Notes under the pieces: generated by a model
What the model was told of the DNA's origin: nothing
Databases searched by the model: none
What the model saw: the letters and a program-made list of their open reading frames with translations, nothing else
NCBI GenBank assembly: GCA_900551245.1
Contig: URVC01000054.1
Span: 1-33,341, forward strand
DNA: 33,341 nucleotides
Direction of reading: 5' to 3'
Origin: an uncultured bacterium
Lineage (GTDB): Bacteria; Verrucomicrobiota; Lentisphaeria; Victivallales; Victivallaceae
Program-made: the position numbers and the translations under genes
In this document: positions 31,549-33,341 of the stretch, one piece after another
How the letters are laid out: every line of letters starts with the position of its first letter
Numbering within the stretch: position 1 is the first letter of the stretch

Positions 31549-32518
31549 AGAAAAGCTCTCCCTGAACCATGCCGCCGCTCTTCTCCTCCGGCCGGGGAGG
31601 TTCTGGCGGTTCGGCGGCCGCCGCGGCGAAGAGATCGTCCGGATCCGCTGTTGCGTCAGGGGGGAGCTCCTTCAAAATGCTTTTGAGTTCATATTCGCGG
31701 CACAGGCCGGCGATTTTGTTCCAGTCCGGCTCATTCCGGTGCAGCAGGGCGTCGAGGTTGCGGAAGCGGGCGGGCAGATCCTGCCGCAACTGAATCAGTT
31801 TCCGGTTGCGACGCAGAAGCTCGGCGGTGCCGGCAAGTTTCTTTTCAAATTTGGAACCGGCAAGCCGTTCCGGGTGATCGATCCACTGTTCGATCGGGCC
31901 GAACTGGGTGAGCAGCTGGGCCGCGCTTTTGGGGCCGATGCCGGGAACGCCGGGGATGTTGTCCGAACTGTCGCCAATCAGGGAGAGATAATCGACGATC
32001 AGGGAGGGGGGAACCGAGAATTTTTTGACGATCTCTTCCGTGCCGCGCTCCTCGAAACCCGCGTTGCCTGCGGCGGGCGAAAGCATGTGCACCCGGTCGT
32101 CCACCAGCTGGGCCAGATCCTTGTCGGAGCTGACGATGCGGACCGGTGCATCAGTCGCGGCCCGGGCAATGGCGGCGATGAGATCATCCGCTTCAAACTC
32201 CGGCTCCTCCAGCAGCGGCCAGCCGAACGCTTCGGCCATGGTGCGGATGGCCGGAATCTGGGCGCGGAGCGCATCCGGCATCGGCGGACGGTTCGCTTTG
32301 TATTCCGGATTGAGTTCCAGACGGAACCCGACCTTGCCGCAGTCGAAGAGCATCGCTCCCCGGGCGGTGGAATAGGTCTGCTGGATGTGGAGCAGCAGCC
32401 GGGTGAAGACGAAAAGCGCATTGGTCGGCTCCCCCCGCGAATTGGTCAGCATGCGGATGGCGAAGAAGGCGCGGAAAATCTGGCTGTAGGCGTCGATCAG
32501 GATCACTTCGTCGGGCAT
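31547..32518 (-). CDS. Stand-alone 5'-3' exonuclease (DNA polymerase I N-terminal-domain type)
   Basis: The 323-aa protein matches the 5' nuclease domain of PolA, the family that removes RNA primers and flaps. It has VILIDAYSQIFRAFFA, the acidic EFEADDLIA cluster, IVSSDKDLAQLV, and the helix-hairpin-helix region GDSSDNIPGVPGIGPKSAAQLL. No polymerase domain follows. After a Pro/Glu-rich tail it ends in MVQGELF, whose last five residues fit the bacterial beta-clamp-binding pattern Q-x-x-L-F. It overlaps the end of the upstream alpha/beta hydrolase gene by 16 bp, so the pair is co-transcribed. It converges with lexA. Confidence 0.9.
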   Translation of the reverse strand: MPDEVILIDAYSQIFRAFFAIRMLTNSRGEPTNALFVFTRLLLHIQQTYSTARGAMLFDCGKVGFRLELNPEYKANRPPMPDALRAQIPAIRTMAEAFGWPLLEEPEFEADDLIAAIARAATDAPVRIVSSDKDLAQLVDDRVHMLSPAAGNAGFEERGTEEIVKKFSVPPSLIVDYLSLIGDSSDNIPGVPGIGPKSAAQLLTQFGPIEQWIDHPERLAGSKFEKKLAGTAELLRRNRKLIQLRQDLPARFRNLDALLHRNEPDWNKIAGLCREYELKSILKELPPDATADPDDLFAAAAAEPPEPPRPEEKSGGMVQGELF

Positions 32519-33282
32519 GGCGGATTCTCCGGGCGGACGCTTTCGATAAAACGGGTCAGTTCCGTTTCGAGATGGGGATAGAGCCGGTGCGGTTTGGAAT
32601 CGGGGATCCAGATGCCGTGGCCCTCGTCTTCGGTCGAATATTCATAGTAGTCGACCCGGCACCCGAGAGCGCGCCCGCGGTCGCGGAACCGTCGTGCGCT
32701 TTCGACCGGCACCACCTGATCGTTGTCCCAGTGGGTGAGCAGGACCGGCGGAGAATCGGGCCGCAGGTATTGGAGCGGATTGGCCTCCGTCTGTTTTTCT
32801 TCCGTCGGTTCACCGCCGAAGAATGGCTCGTAACGGAAGCTGTGCAGCGCAAAATCGCTGGTAAGTTCGTCGATTCCGGAGATGGAGATGATTCCGGCAA
32901 CCCGGTTTGGCGGGAGGCGCAGTCCGGTCATAAGCGCGAGATGGCCGCCTGCCGAACCGCCGCAGATCAGAAGTTTGCACCGGTCCAGCCCGGCAAACTC
33001 CGGCACTTCGCCGTCGAGCAGAAATTTCGCCGCCATGAGGCAGTCGTCGCCGCAGGCGGGCCAGGGGGCGATGGTGGTCAGGCGGTAGTTGATGTTGAAG
33101 ACCGCCCAGCCCAGCGAGGCGATGAATTGGGAGACGCCGCAGAAACTGGATTTGTCCTGGGCGCTCCAGCCGCCGCCGTGAATGGTCAGAGCAACGGGGG
33201 CATGTTCCGGGTGTTCCGGCAGATAGAGGTCGCCGAGACCGCGCTCCCCGGCAGCCGGATTGTAACAGAGTTCCATCGTCAT
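32503..33282 (-). CDS. Alpha/beta-hydrolase, esterase/lipase-like
   Basis: The 259-aa protein has the oxyanion-hole motif HGGGW, the nucleophile elbow GGSAGG (Ser110), an Asp in HWDNDQVVP and a His in EDEGHGIW, a full catalytic triad of the acetyl-esterase/BD-FAE-like group. No signal peptide is seen, so it should be cytoplasmic. Carbohydrate de-esterification is possible, given the glycan genes in the window, but the substrate is unknown. The start at 33282 is preferred because AGGAG lies 5 nt upstream; the GTG at 33288 lies inside that ribosome site. The promoter is uncertain: TTGAGT-N17-TGGAAT lies upstream on the minus strand. The 3' end overlaps the exonuclease gene. Confidence 0.85.
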   Translation of the reverse strand: MTMELCYNPAAGERGLGDLYLPEHPEHAPVALTIHGGGWSAQDKSSFCGVSQFIASLGWAVFNINYRLTTIAPWPACGDDCLMAAKFLLDGEVPEFAGLDRCKLLICGGSAGGHLALMTGLRLPPNRVAGIISISGIDELTSDFALHSFRYEPFFGGEPTEEKQTEANPLQYLRPDSPPVLLTHWDNDQVVPVESARRFRDRGRALGCRVDYYEYSTEDEGHGIWIPDSKPHRLYPHLETELTRFIESVRPENPPCPTK

Positions 33283-33341
33283 ATTCACTCCTATGATAAA
33301 ATTCCACTTCGATGCCGGGAAAGACTCAATTTTTTACGAGT

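Noticed and set aside
1..33341. CRISPR array or complete insertion sequence
   Set aside because: No regularly spaced repeats, and no transposase with terminal inverted repeats was seen.

Overview
The window looks like chromosome from a Lentisphaerota gut bacterium of the Victivallis type. This is an inference from gene content, not a database result. The signs are two short prepilin-like proteins with the phylum-typical FTLIELLxVIAIIAIL N-terminus and a C-terminal H-x9-DG motif, each beside secreted glycoside hydrolases; four GntR-type regulators with LacI-like sensor domains; two GH123-like (former DUF4091) enzymes; a large SSS transporter; and GC-rich coding DNA with strong sigma70-like promoters (TTGACA-N17-TATAAT).

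Region 1 (1-2600) looks mobile. The left edge carries the N-terminal 151 codons of a MobF (TrwC/TraI-like) relaxase on the minus strand, with a TTG start. Just upstream lie three perfect hairpins and a nested repeat, a candidate oriT or control region. An AT-richer gene for an AAA-ATPase/PD-(D/E)XK protein follows.

Region 2 (2614-15081) is a minus-strand glycan locus bracketed by two paralogous GntR/LacI-type regulators. In transcription order: regulator, pseudopilin, terminator, palindromic operator and structured leader, LamG-GH123-like enzyme, CBM9-GH123-like enzyme, terminator, SSS symporter, cytoplasmic alpha-galactosidase-like enzyme, second regulator. The likely sequence of events is extracellular or periplasmic trimming, sodium-driven uptake, then intracellular hydrolysis.

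Region 3 (15082-22841) holds a divergent operon (CBM9-like lipoprotein plus a 1028-aa glycosidase-like protein without a signal peptide), a possible gene remnant, a third GntR/LacI regulator, a small membrane protein and a fourth regulator.

Region 4 (22842-27660) repeats the design compactly: divergent regulator, pseudopilin, then a secreted 1274-aa clan-A glycosidase with a duplicated beta-sandwich. The recurring regulator-pseudopilin-glycosidase module is the best candidate for an underdescribed system.

Region 5 (28198-33282) is mostly housekeeping DNA repair: fpg/mutM (with Lys replaced by Arg in the RRxKY motif), an aminotransferase-fold protein that lacks its PLP lysine, a small lipoprotein, lexA, a convergent stand-alone 5'-3' exonuclease with a C-terminal clamp-binding-like motif, and an alpha/beta hydrolase. 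No tRNA, rRNA, CRISPR array or complete insertion sequence was seen.
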